This document shows, piece after piece, positions 29,454-37,774 of a DNA stretch of 64,000 bases. The DNA comes from CAYUVA01 sp964448115 [NCBI: uncultured bacterium] (GTDB lineage: Bacteria; CAYUVA01), in the NCBI GenBank assembly GCA_964448115.1, contig CAYUVA010000006.1, positions 1 to 64,000 of the forward strand, given 5' to 3'. The position numbers and the translations under genes are program-made. Positions within the stretch are counted from its first letter, which is position 1, and every line of letters starts with the position of its first letter. The notes under the pieces are model-generated. The model saw nothing but the letters and a program-made list of their open reading frames with translations, made no database searches and was not told where the DNA came from.

Positions 29454-29476
29454 CCCTCTCCCGGCTAGGGGGAGGG
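29454..29476. repeat. GC-rich palindromic hairpin between two secreted-protein genes
   Basis: CCCTCTCCC and GGGGGAGGG pair as a nine-base stem (one G-U) around a five-base loop, with more complementary CTCTCCCC/GGGAGAG outside. It lies in the 119-base gap between the genes at 29515 and 29395. It could act as an RNA hairpin or be a dispersed repeat; a related CTCCC...GGGAG stretch sits near 2624-2645. Confidence 0.5.
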
Positions 29477-29514
29477 GCAGGGAGAGTGGCTTAGCAGCCT
29501 CGCCAATTGCGCTA

Positions 29515-31314
29515 CTAGTAAAAATACAACGGAAAAACGCTAATGTCCAGAACCTCGCCTGAGTCCCTGTCCACCATGGCTGTGATAAGCTCGGAATCGA
29601 GGATGGGAAGCGGCGAGTCCAAGGAAAGCGTTAAAATGCTACCTCCCCAGGAGAACCTGGCTGGAAGCGTAAAATCGAAGTAAGCGACCTCGCTGCTGAA
29701 TGTCGGATAGGTCGGCTCCGCGCCCAAGAATAAATAATCATCTCCCACACGCATCGCTATATACAGCCTCGCCTCCCAGGTATATGCAGTTGGATTGTTT
29801 ATATATAAATGGAGGTTCATCACATCGCCCCAGGTATATAGCCCCTGGTCACCCCCAAGCTGTACCGTTGCGCCGTACTTGACGGGCAGTCCGCGCACCA
29901 CCTTGGAGTAGAAGCTCTCCGCCTCGGTAAAATCAAGAGCCGTTACAGTGAAATAGTAATCGGTGCCATTATTCAAGCCATGTACCGTATAGGGTGGCTC
30001 CGTGATGTTGGGGATCACATAATCATACCTGCCCCGCTGGGTGCCGTAGTAGATCTTGAAATTCTGCACCTCGTAAGGATTCTCATGCTCCCAGTCTAGG
30101 GTAACCGAACCGGCTCCAGGAATGGCAGAAACCTTTAACGGCGGATTTGGATGATAGGTCTTGGGGTAACGGTAGATCCCCTGCACAGTGGCAAATCCAC
30201 TCACTTGCTCATCCTTGTAGAATCCCTTGGCATAAGCGCTTCCCGACCAGCGAGAGAGATCAACATTCATATAAGAACCGACCATCTCTTGACCAGACAT
30301 CTCGGGGTAAATTACCAGGTATATACCCTCCGATGGGATATCTATCTCCCAGCCATTGCCGTAAACATTGAGCGTCTCATAGCTCGTATAGTGCCCTATC
30401 TCAGTAATGACTGGCTTTTGGGATTCAGGCAGCAAGCGCTGATCAATAAACTGGTAGCTTCCGTCTGGATATACGATATTCACTGCTGGCACATAGAAGG
30501 GAGTTACACCTTCACCCATTATACGCCAGGTCTGAAGCTGCACATCATTATTCAAGGTTACGGCGAACTGCTCGAAGTTTACCTTCAGCCCCAGGTCGCG
30601 AATGCTCTCGAAGATATTAGTCGCGTACCAGAGGCGATCGATGAACAGCCAGCCCTCGACCTCGTACTCGATGGAGTCGATCTTGATGGTTCCTCTGGCG
30701 TGAACCTTGGGATGGATATATCCCTTGGCGACCCGATCCCATGAGAACTCGACGCTCCCTTCCCAGCCAGTTGGCACCGGGTACTTCATGGAGGCTAGCT
30801 CCAGGTCAACGGTTACGCCATCGAAGTTGTTTACCAGGTGCACCTCGTACATAAAAGGACCGATCTCCCGCCAATAGGAGTCCTCAAAGACCAACTCCAG
30901 GCGTGAAGGGTTCATGTATGCATCATCGATGGTAGGTCCGGTGAACTTGCTATAGTGCTTCTCGGTATCGAACTCGGTAAGCCCGAAGTACATCATCTCC
31001 GGCATGTCCAAGCCGATGGAGCTTCCCTCAATATCGAGCCAGAGATACATAAGGTTGTAGAACTTGGCGGCTAATCCGAAGGTTCTCCCCTGGTCATCGT
31101 GCAGCACGCCGCCTAGATACCACCACTCTACCGTGCCTAGCAGGCTCTGCGCCGGGTGCACACCCTCATCGCCGGGGAAGGAGAGGATACCAGTGGTATA
31201 GGGATACTTCAGCCCATAAGGATTAGCCTTAAACTGCGCCACCGCAGGCACTATGATACAGAGCATCAAGAGGACCCCCAGATACCTTCTATCCAGTATT
31301 GTATTCATGGTCAT
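29515..31314 (-). CDS. Secreted AttH/CrtC-type lipocalin protein with FN3 domain
   Basis: AAGGAGAAC precedes the ATG at 31314 and the N-terminus is a signal peptide (MLCIIVPAVAQ region). The core (residues ~40-390) carries the signature GDEGVHPAQSLLGTVEWWYLGG, typical of the AttH/CrtC lipocalin family that includes hydroxyneurosporene synthases and secreted hydrolase-like proteins; the motif EWWY is the hallmark. A fibronectin III domain follows (~395-480, VTLDWEHENPYEVQNFKIYYGTQRG) and then a beta-rich ~115-residue tail. CrtC enzymes hydrate carotenoids, but no carotenoid genes are nearby and the signal peptide points outside the cytoplasm. Binding or modifying a lipid-like ligand is an inference. 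It precedes the gene at 26030 in the same direction. Confidence 0.8.
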   Translation of the reverse strand: MTMNTILDRRYLGVLLMLCIIVPAVAQFKANPYGLKYPYTTGILSFPGDEGVHPAQSLLGTVEWWYLGGVLHDDQGRTFGLAAKFYNLMYLWLDIEGSSIGLDMPEMMYFGLTEFDTEKHYSKFTGPTIDDAYMNPSRLELVFEDSYWREIGPFMYEVHLVNNFDGVTVDLELASMKYPVPTGWEGSVEFSWDRVAKGYIHPKVHARGTIKIDSIEYEVEGWLFIDRLWYATNIFESIRDLGLKVNFEQFAVTLNNDVQLQTWRIMGEGVTPFYVPAVNIVYPDGSYQFIDQRLLPESQKPVITEIGHYTSYETLNVYGNGWEIDIPSEGIYLVIYPEMSGQEMVGSYMNVDLSRWSGSAYAKGFYKDEQVSGFATVQGIYRYPKTYHPNPPLKVSAIPGAGSVTLDWEHENPYEVQNFKIYYGTQRGRYDYVIPNITEPPYTVHGLNNGTDYYFTVTALDFTEAESFYSKVVRGLPVKYGATVQLGGDQGLYTWGDVMNLHLYINNPTAYTWEARLYIAMRVGDDYLFLGAEPTYPTFSSEVAYFDFTLPARFSWGGSILTLSLDSPLPILDSELITAMVDRDSGEVLDISVFPLYFY

Positions 31315-31360
31315 GTTCTCCTTATAAACAGTTCTAATTTTCCAACTATTATATTACTTT

Positions 31361-32371
31361 CTAACTTTTTAATAAAGGATTATATCGAGCGCAACCTACC
31401 GGTTCGGACTTGCAAAACCTCTTGTTTTTTTGTTCAAGCAATGTATTCCTCTCCCAGAAGTATCCATCAAAGTAACCTTGTATGGTCTTGTCGTGCTCAG
31501 CGATCTGAAGCCTCTTCTCAGCTAGGCAGCAGTATAGCTCATCAATCTCGATGCCGACATAGCGTCTTCTAAGCTTCTTTGCGACCACCGCAGTGGTGCC
31601 GGAGCCTAAAAATGGGTCGAATACGAGGTCGCCGGGGCGGGAGCTTGCCAGTATGATCTTTGCTAAAAGTTTCTCCGGCTTCTGGGTGGGATGCTCTGTA
31701 TTTTCAGGCATTGACCAGAAAGGGATAGTGATGTCGCTCCAGATATTTGAAGGATATGTAATCCGATAGTTCCCCTGCGTGGTCTCTTGCCAGTCCTTGG
31801 GAGCGCGATTCGCATCCCTGTAAGGGGCGAGCACTCGCCTCTTCATCTTTACCGCTTCGACATTAAAATAGTATTTATCGCTAAGCGTACAGAACCAGAT
31901 ATCCTCGGAGCAGTTCTTCCAGTTCGACTTCGCACCTCTCCCCTTTTCTCTTTCAAAGGTGATCCTGTTTTGTATGATAAAGTATCTTTTAAGCACATTG
32001 AATAATGCACCGGAAGATCTCCAATCTCCGCAGATATATAAAGAGGAGTACGGCTTCAATAAACGAACTAATTTCTTAATCCAGGAATCAAGCCATTTTT
32101 CATATTCACCTGAATCAATTCTCTTAAAGATATTCAAGTTGAACTTTTTATTTATGTTATAAGGTGGATCAACAAACAGCAGGTCAACGAAACCATCCGG
32201 CAATAAATCCAGGACTTGAAAGGTATCTTGATTTACTATTTTATTCTCGATATCTGATGCATTTACCGGCTTATTAATTTCAACGAGTTTCCTTTTTAAT
32301 CGAGAAAACTCTATCTCCTCCAAAAATATTGTTCTATTTCTTGGGGCTACCTGTTTTGATCTTTTTTCCAT
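31361..32371 (-). CDS. Site-specific DNA methyltransferase (N4-cytosine or N6-adenine), beta class
   Basis: The catalytic motif DPPY is at residues 68-71 and the SAM-binding motif FDPFLGSGTT at 251-260, with HPTQKPEKL before it. DPPY ahead of FxGxG gives the beta-type order, like DpnA, CcrM and many type II methyltransferases. The ~65 residues before DPPY and the ~60 after the last motif are longer than the minimum. No restriction endonuclease or specificity gene is next to it, so it is an orphan methyltransferase in this window and probably has a regulatory or defence-relic role. The target base and site cannot be read from sequence. It is divergent from aor. Confidence 0.88.
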   Translation of the reverse strand: MEKRSKQVAPRNRTIFLEEIEFSRLKRKLVEINKPVNASDIENKIVNQDTFQVLDLLPDGFVDLLFVDPPYNINKKFNLNIFKRIDSGEYEKWLDSWIKKLVRLLKPYSSLYICGDWRSSGALFNVLKRYFIIQNRITFEREKGRGAKSNWKNCSEDIWFCTLSDKYYFNVEAVKMKRRVLAPYRDANRAPKDWQETTQGNYRITYPSNIWSDITIPFWSMPENTEHPTQKPEKLLAKIILASSRPGDLVFDPFLGSGTTAVVAKKLRRRYVGIEIDELYCCLAEKRLQIAEHDKTIQGYFDGYFWERNTLLEQKNKRFCKSEPVGCARYNPLLKS

Positions 32372-32558
32372 GCTTGATTGGCTAATATTTATTTACCTTA
32401 CAAAGTCTATGTCCTTGGGGTGCTCATGTCAATAGTTGAGCAATGTTTTACCACTTGTATGCTTTGGGCACTCTTTTCAATTGTCTATTCTCCGTGTTCT
32501 TGTTACTAGTTTGTGATATACTCAAGCAATGTTAATCGATATTTAAAGAGGTGCAGCA

Positions 32559-34571
32559 ATGAACAACGGTTACATGGGCAAGGTACTGTGGATTGATCTG
32601 GGAAGTGGAAAGATCGAGTTCGAGGAGATCCCAGATGATATATATCGCAAGTATATCGGCGGATACGGGCTGGGAGCATACCTTATCTACCAAAAACATA
32701 AGGATAAGGGCATAATAGATCCCCTCGGCGAGGATAATATCCTCGGTTTCACCAGCGGACTGCTCACCGGCACCGGCTCCATGTTCAGCGGAAGATACAT
32801 GGCTTGTGGCAAATCACCCCTGACCGGCACCTGGGGAGACGCCAACTCCGGGGGGACTCTATCCCCTGCCATAAAGCGCTGCGGGGTCGATGCCATTTTC
32901 ATCGAGGGTATTTCTGATAAGCCTGTTTACCTTTATGTCAGCAGCGACCATGCTGAGATACGCGATGCCACCAGGTACTGGGGAATGGATGCGCTTCAGG
33001 TCGAGGATGCCCTGATTGCAGACCTTGGACAAAAGAAGCTCAATGTCGCAGCCATCGGTCCCGCCGGCGAGAAGCTCTCTCTCATCTCTGGCATCGTGAA
33101 TGACAAGGGTCGAATAGCAGCCCGCAGCGGCTTAGGAGCAGTTATGGGGAGCAAGAGACTTAAAGCCTTGGTTCTTGCAGGGGATACCAAGATCTCGGTT
33201 GCGGATCGAGGGCGAATGAAATCGATAACCGCACGATACACAAAGGCTTATAACAAGGTAACTCCGGCGCTTCCGACCTTGCTTAACCAGGTGCGCTGGG
33301 CGGGGTGGCTTCTGCGCAAGCTATTCTTCCAGCCCCGCACAGAGGCTATACTTTACCGCGAGATCCTCCGTAAATACGGCACCTGCGGCATCACCGCCTT
33401 CTCCGCGGAGAGCGGCGACTCCCCGGTCAAGAACTGGAAAGGGAGCGGAGTGGTCGATTTCCCCGTGGCCAAGAAGAGCCACAAGATCAGCGATCTAAAT
33501 GTCATAAAGTACGAGAAACGCAAGTATGGCTGCCATAGCTGCCCTTTGAACTGCGGGGGCATCGTATCCAACCCCCAGGGCAAATACAAGATCGAGGAAA
33601 CGCACAAGCCGGAATACGAGACTATATGCTCCTTTGGAACCCTGATGCTCAACGATGACATAGAGGCGATAATGCTGCTTAGCGACCTGTGTAACCGGGC
33701 TGGTATCGATACGATATCCACCGGCACCACCATTGCATGGGCTATGGAGTGCTTCGAGGAGGGGATCATAACCGAGCAAGATCTCGGCTTCAGAGCACCC
33801 TGGGGAGACGTGGAGGCTATATTCAAGCTGTTGGATATGATGGTAAAACGCGAGGGATTCGGCAACTTACTAGCCGATGGCGTCATGCGGGCTGCACATA
33901 AGGTCGGTAAGGGAAGCGAGCGTTTCGCCATCCACGCCGGCGGTCAGGAGCTTCCCATGCACGACCCACGATATGACCCCGGCTACGGCATCGCCTATGT
34001 TGCCGAGCCTACGCCGGGCAGACACACTATTGCATCAATAATCTATGCTGAGATGATGCGCCTGGAAAGGCAATTTAAAAATGTCAAAGGATTGACCCCT
34101 GTCTTCTTAAAATCATCCAAGTATCAACCCAAAGGCAAGGGTGAGCTTATGTCCGTGGTCAGCAGGTACAACCAGGTGGGCAACTGCGCCGGAATGTGCG
34201 TCTTTGCAGCCCATACCAGCCGACTACCCCTGATCGAGTGGATCAACGCTGCCACCGGCTGGGATATGGATGAGGAGGAGTTCATGCGCACCGGCGAGCG
34301 CATCGAGACATTGAGACACTGCTACAACGTGCAGCAGGGCATCGCTCCCCTGGACACGATGATGACACCTCGAGCACAGGGCGATCCACCGCTTGAGATG
34401 GGACCCCTTGCCGGGGTGAAGCTCGACATGATCAGTATGATTAAAGAGTTCTACTCGGTGTTCGACTGGGACTTCGAGACCGGCAAGCCATCAGTTGAGC
34501 GCCTCAGGGAGCTTGATCTCGACTGGTTGATCAAAGCAATGTATCCAACACTCACTCCCACTAAAAACTAA
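32559..34571 (+). CDS. aor: Aldehyde:ferredoxin oxidoreductase (tungsten-pterin enzyme)
   Basis: The start MNNGYMGKVLWIDLGSGKIEFEEIPDDIYRKYIGGYGLGAYLIY, with GAGG before the ATG, is the standard N-terminal domain, and the length of 670 residues is slightly above the usual ~600-650. The [4Fe-4S] cluster ligands are C325, C328 and C332 (CHSCPLNC) plus a distant cysteine (C543 or C547 in GNCAGMC). These enzymes oxidise aldehydes to acids, or reduce acids, with ferredoxin in the cytoplasm, using a bis-pterin tungsten centre. The tupABC genes 4-8 kb downstream on the same strand supply tungstate, which supports a tungsten rather than molybdenum form. Substrate range is not predictable. Confidence 0.94.
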   Translation: MNNGYMGKVLWIDLGSGKIEFEEIPDDIYRKYIGGYGLGAYLIYQKHKDKGIIDPLGEDNILGFTSGLLTGTGSMFSGRYMACGKSPLTGTWGDANSGGTLSPAIKRCGVDAIFIEGISDKPVYLYVSSDHAEIRDATRYWGMDALQVEDALIADLGQKKLNVAAIGPAGEKLSLISGIVNDKGRIAARSGLGAVMGSKRLKALVLAGDTKISVADRGRMKSITARYTKAYNKVTPALPTLLNQVRWAGWLLRKLFFQPRTEAILYREILRKYGTCGITAFSAESGDSPVKNWKGSGVVDFPVAKKSHKISDLNVIKYEKRKYGCHSCPLNCGGIVSNPQGKYKIEETHKPEYETICSFGTLMLNDDIEAIMLLSDLCNRAGIDTISTGTTIAWAMECFEEGIITEQDLGFRAPWGDVEAIFKLLDMMVKREGFGNLLADGVMRAAHKVGKGSERFAIHAGGQELPMHDPRYDPGYGIAYVAEPTPGRHTIASIIYAEMMRLERQFKNVKGLTPVFLKSSKYQPKGKGELMSVVSRYNQVGNCAGMCVFAAHTSRLPLIEWINAATGWDMDEEEFMRTGERIETLRHCYNVQQGIAPLDTMMTPRAQGDPPLEMGPLAGVKLDMISMIKEFYSVFDWDFETGKPSVERLRELDLDWLIKAMYPTLTPTKN

Positions 34572-34592
34572 AGACTAAAGACTGTATAATTC

Positions 34593-35828
34593 ATGAGATT
34601 CGAGCCATTCATCGCCCTGAGGTACCTTAAAGCCAAGCGCAAGCAGACCATCATCTCCATCATCACTGCTATCTCTATCCTGGGCGTATTTATAGGCGTT
34701 GCAGCCTTGATCATAGTGCTTGCGGTGATGAGCGGTTTTGCTACCGATCTCAGGGACAAGATCCTAGGGGCTAATTCGCACCTGGTGGTATATGATCGCG
34801 GATTCGGAGATATCATCGACTATGGCGAGCTTATTGGAGAGATCGAGCAGGTGGATGGCGTGGTTGCTGCTGCACCATTTATTTATCGAAAGGCGATGAT
34901 GCGCTCCGGGTCCTCGGCTGATGGAATACTGATCAAGGGGATAACACCGCGATACTCTTTCAAGGTGCTTGACCTACCCGGCGAGATAATCGAGGGGGAT
35001 CTATCAGCGCTCGATGAGCCTTTATCCGATGATGAACCACCGCCGGTGGTCGTTGGTGCCGAGATGGCAATGATGCACGGCATCAGCATTGGTAGCACAA
35101 TCAAGATTATCTCCCCATTCGGAACGGTTACCCCGGCTGGATATGCGCCTAAGCTTAAGGAGTTCAAGGTAGTGGGCATCTTCAGGTCCGGCATGTACGA
35201 GTACGATACCACCTGGGTTTATACCAGCATCGAGGCTGCCCAGGATTTCTTCGAGCTGAACAACACCGTCTCCGGAATCGAGATAAAGGTCAATGACATA
35301 TACAAGGCAAAAAAGATCGGCGACCGCATATTGGATAAGATTAGCTATAAGTATGTAACCCGCGACTGGATGGAGATGAATCGCCCATTTTTCTCCGCGC
35401 TCAAGCTCGAAAAGATCGCCATGTTCATCATATTGCTGCTTATAATCCTGGTGGCAGCATTCGGGATAATTAGTTCCCAGATCATGATGGTGATGGAGAA
35501 ATACAAGGACATCGGCATATTGAAGGCAATGGGAGCGACCAATAAGAGCATAATGAAGATATTCCTCTACCAGGGGCTGCTGATCGGGATTGTGGGCACA
35601 TCCAGCGGCATGGCGGTTGGCATCCCCCTCTGCCTGCTGGCCGATAAGTATCGATGGATCTCGCTTCAGACTGATGTTTACTATATCTCGCACCTACCGT
35701 TTCTTATCAATCCGCTTGAGGTTTTCATCATCGCTGCCTCTGCAATCATCATCTCGTTTGTAGCCACCATATACCCTGCCTGGCAGGCAAGCAGGCTCAA
35801 CCCGGTGGAGGCGATACGCTATGAGTGA
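34593..35828 (+). CDS. lolC: Lipoprotein-releasing ABC transporter permease, LolC/LolE family
   Basis: The N-terminus FEPFIALRYLKAKRKQTIISIITAISILGVFIGVAALIIVLAVMSGF is the hallmark of LolC/LolE. A large periplasmic MacB-type domain follows (residues ~45-270), then three C-terminal helices and the coupling end ATIYPAWQASRLNPVEAIRYE. With LolD it extracts lipoproteins from the inner membrane for outer-membrane delivery. Only one permease gene is present, so the complex is probably a homodimer (the LolF-like arrangement). It overlaps lolD by eight bases and starts 21 bases after aor, so read-through from aor is possible. Confidence 0.93.
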   Translation: MRFEPFIALRYLKAKRKQTIISIITAISILGVFIGVAALIIVLAVMSGFATDLRDKILGANSHLVVYDRGFGDIIDYGELIGEIEQVDGVVAAAPFIYRKAMMRSGSSADGILIKGITPRYSFKVLDLPGEIIEGDLSALDEPLSDDEPPPVVVGAEMAMMHGISIGSTIKIISPFGTVTPAGYAPKLKEFKVVGIFRSGMYEYDTTWVYTSIEAAQDFFELNNTVSGIEIKVNDIYKAKKIGDRILDKISYKYVTRDWMEMNRPFFSALKLEKIAMFIILLLIILVAAFGIISSQIMMVMEKYKDIGILKAMGATNKSIMKIFLYQGLLIGIVGTSSGMAVGIPLCLLADKYRWISLQTDVYYISHLPFLINPLEVFIIAASAIIISFVATIYPAWQASRLNPVEAIRYE

Positions 35829-36507
35829 TCTGGTTATGGAAGCCAGAGAGCTCCACAAGAGCTTCACCTTGGGTCCGGTGACTATCAAGGTGCTAAAGGG
35901 GCTAGATCTTGGGGTCGCATCTGGCGAGATGGTGGCTGTGGTCGGCGCTTCGGGAGTTGGAAAAAGCACCCTGCTCCATATCCTCGGCTCGCTCGATAAG
36001 CCGACATCGGGGGAGGTGCTCTTCAAGGGGGAATCGATAATCGGCATTGAAAATAGTCGGCTGGCGGGCTTCCGTAACCGAAACATCGGCTTTGTCTTCC
36101 AGTTCCACCACCTGCTCCACGAGTTCACCGCGCTGGAGAATGTGATGATGCCAGCGCTGATCAGTGGCGAAACCAAAGAACAGGCAATGAAAAAAGCCAC
36201 CCAGATACTCGAAGCGGTCGGGCTTGGGCAAAGGCTGACACATAAGCCGACCGAACTATCCGGCGGTGAGCAGCAACGAGTGGCGGTAGCCCGCGCCCTG
36301 GTCAACCAACCATCCTTGCTTTTGGCTGATGAGCCGACCGGCAACCTGGACATAGACACCGGCGCCTCGGTGCATCGATTGCTGATCGAGCTGAACAGCC
36401 GTCTTGGAGTCGCAATGGTTATTGCCACCCATAATCCAGAGCTGGCAAATATCTGCCACCGAGTCCTGCGACTGGTTAACGGCAAACTTGAGCAAACAGG
36501 TCGATAA
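35821..36507 (+). CDS. lolD: Lipoprotein-releasing ABC transporter ATP-binding protein
   Basis: A 228-residue ABC ATPase with Walker A GASGVGKST (near residue 45), the signature LSGGEQQRVAVARAL, Walker B LLLADEPTGNLD and the H-loop ATHNPE. The block FVFQFHHLLHEFTALENVMMPAL is typical of LolD/MacB-type ATPases. It powers LolC from the cytoplasm. GGAGG inside the lolC end serves as its ribosome binding site. Confidence 0.95.
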   Translation: MSDLVMEARELHKSFTLGPVTIKVLKGLDLGVASGEMVAVVGASGVGKSTLLHILGSLDKPTSGEVLFKGESIIGIENSRLAGFRNRNIGFVFQFHHLLHEFTALENVMMPALISGETKEQAMKKATQILEAVGLGQRLTHKPTELSGGEQQRVAVARALVNQPSLLLADEPTGNLDIDTGASVHRLLIELNSRLGVAMVIATHNPELANICHRVLRLVNGKLEQTGR

Positions 36508-36530
36508 AGTGATATCATGTTACTATCGTA

Positions 36531-37742
36531 ATGGCGCGATTGGAGCTTAATGAACTGCTGATCATCGCCGATGACCTCACCGGCGCTATGGATGTTGGCG
36601 CCGAGTTCATGGCTTGCTGCGACAAGATCATCGTAAAGGTCGATGGGTTGGAGCTTCACGATGTCGCTGGCGCGCTTATTATCAATAACTCAAACACGCG
36701 TAGGGCTTCACCGGGCGAGGCAATAAAACGCATCGACAGCCTCTTTAGTACTATGAAAGCCAAGCCGAAGGTTATACTCAAGAAGATAGACTCCGCATTT
36801 CGAGGTAACATTGGCGAGGAGTCATCGGTAATGATGAAGGCGCTTGATATCCCGATCGCCTTTTGCATCCCTTCCATGCCTGACTGGGGGCGCTATACCA
36901 TTCATGGCGGGCAGTATGTTGGTAACAAGCCGATAACCGAACTTTACAAGCAGGATGCTGTCGGCGAGGAGATTCGATCTCACCTGGCAGCAGATAACAT
37001 AAGGCTGGATGACAACACGCGGCTCATTGCCAGCGACCTACAGAATCTACATAAGATCGCCCATAGCTTCAGATACGAGCCAGGGGGCGGAAGGCGCCTG
37101 TTCGTGGTGCTGGATAGCAGAAGCCACAACCAGATTGTCCAACTCCTGGAATCTATATTCACCTGTTTCCCCCTTGCTTGCTATCTGTTACTCGGCTCTC
37201 AGGGGCTGGCAAAGGGACTGGCGAGCTTCTATCCAGATGTAAAGCAGCGCCATGTTCACCTTGAAACCATGGATAAAAGCAAGCCGGTGCTGGTAATCAA
37301 CGGCTCACTGACCGATACTGCCAAGCGCCAAATTATGAGACTATTAGCTGAAACTTGCTGCTGTAATATTTGCTCGCCGAGCGCAATAAACCATAATGGC
37401 TTCAAACTCTCTCCGATTACTGTTCTTAGCTCTACCGCAGTAAATGGTACTGCCAATTGCATAAAGAGCAGCAATTACAATGCATTCTGTGTCAATGCAG
37501 CCGGTATCATCGAGCAAACCGATTCCAGGCGCATTGCTATCATCGGCGGCGATACTGCCTGTAAAATATGCCGGCTGCTGGGGATCCATACCCTTGAGCT
37601 TAGATACCAGGTAGCGCCGCTGGTCGAGGTTGCGCTTGCCAAAGCCAGAGGAGGCAAAGAGTACATCATCGCTACCAAGGGCGGAACCATCGGAAATGAA
37701 GATACTATTAAGGATATGGTGAGAGCCTTGCGCAGCCTTTGA
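36531..37742 (+). CDS. Four-carbon acid sugar kinase (DUF1537; OtnK/DtnK type)
   Basis: The N-terminal domain opens with IIADDLTGAMDVGAEF and has KKIDSAFRGNIGEE, both typical of the DUF1537 kinases. The C-terminal domain ends with IATKGGTIGNEDTIKDMV, the family's nucleotide-binding block. These enzymes phosphorylate D-threonate, D-erythronate or 2-oxo-tetronates in the cytoplasm. Its stop lies 32 bases before the start of a PdxA2-type dehydrogenase; the kinase plus PdxA2 pair is the known route from four-carbon sugar acids to dihydroxyacetone phosphate. Which tetronate is used is not predictable. No strong Shine-Dalgarno precedes the ATG. Confidence 0.88.
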   Translation: MARLELNELLIIADDLTGAMDVGAEFMACCDKIIVKVDGLELHDVAGALIINNSNTRRASPGEAIKRIDSLFSTMKAKPKVILKKIDSAFRGNIGEESSVMMKALDIPIAFCIPSMPDWGRYTIHGGQYVGNKPITELYKQDAVGEEIRSHLAADNIRLDDNTRLIASDLQNLHKIAHSFRYEPGGGRRLFVVLDSRSHNQIVQLLESIFTCFPLACYLLLGSQGLAKGLASFYPDVKQRHVHLETMDKSKPVLVINGSLTDTAKRQIMRLLAETCCCNICSPSAINHNGFKLSPITVLSSTAVNGTANCIKSSNYNAFCVNAAGIIEQTDSRRIAIIGGDTACKICRLLGIHTLELRYQVAPLVEVALAKARGGKEYIIATKGGTIGNEDTIKDMVRALRSL

Positions 37743-37764
37743 ACAACGATTCTGCAAATTATAC

Positions 37765-37770
37765 AGGAGA
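37765..37770 (+). promoter_or_regulatory. Ribosome binding site that fixes the pdxA2 start
   Basis: AGGAGA followed by four A leads to the ATG at 37775. This rules out the TTG at 37739 as the main start, although that codon keeps the frame open into the kinase gene. Confidence 0.8.
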
Positions 37771-37774
37771 AAAA

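Noticed and set aside
30151-30744. Plus-strand ORF of 197 codons under the lipocalin gene
   Set aside because: It lies wholly opposite a clear family gene with signal peptide and ribosome binding site; it has no start signal or known domain.
31361-32371. A restriction-modification system
   Set aside because: Only a methyltransferase is present. The neighbours are a lipocalin-type protein gene and aor, with no endonuclease or specificity gene.
32372-32558. Molybdenum/tungsten cofactor riboswitch before aor
   Set aside because: I could not find the multi-stem Moco RNA pattern in this 187-base gap; only weak promoter-like pieces are present.
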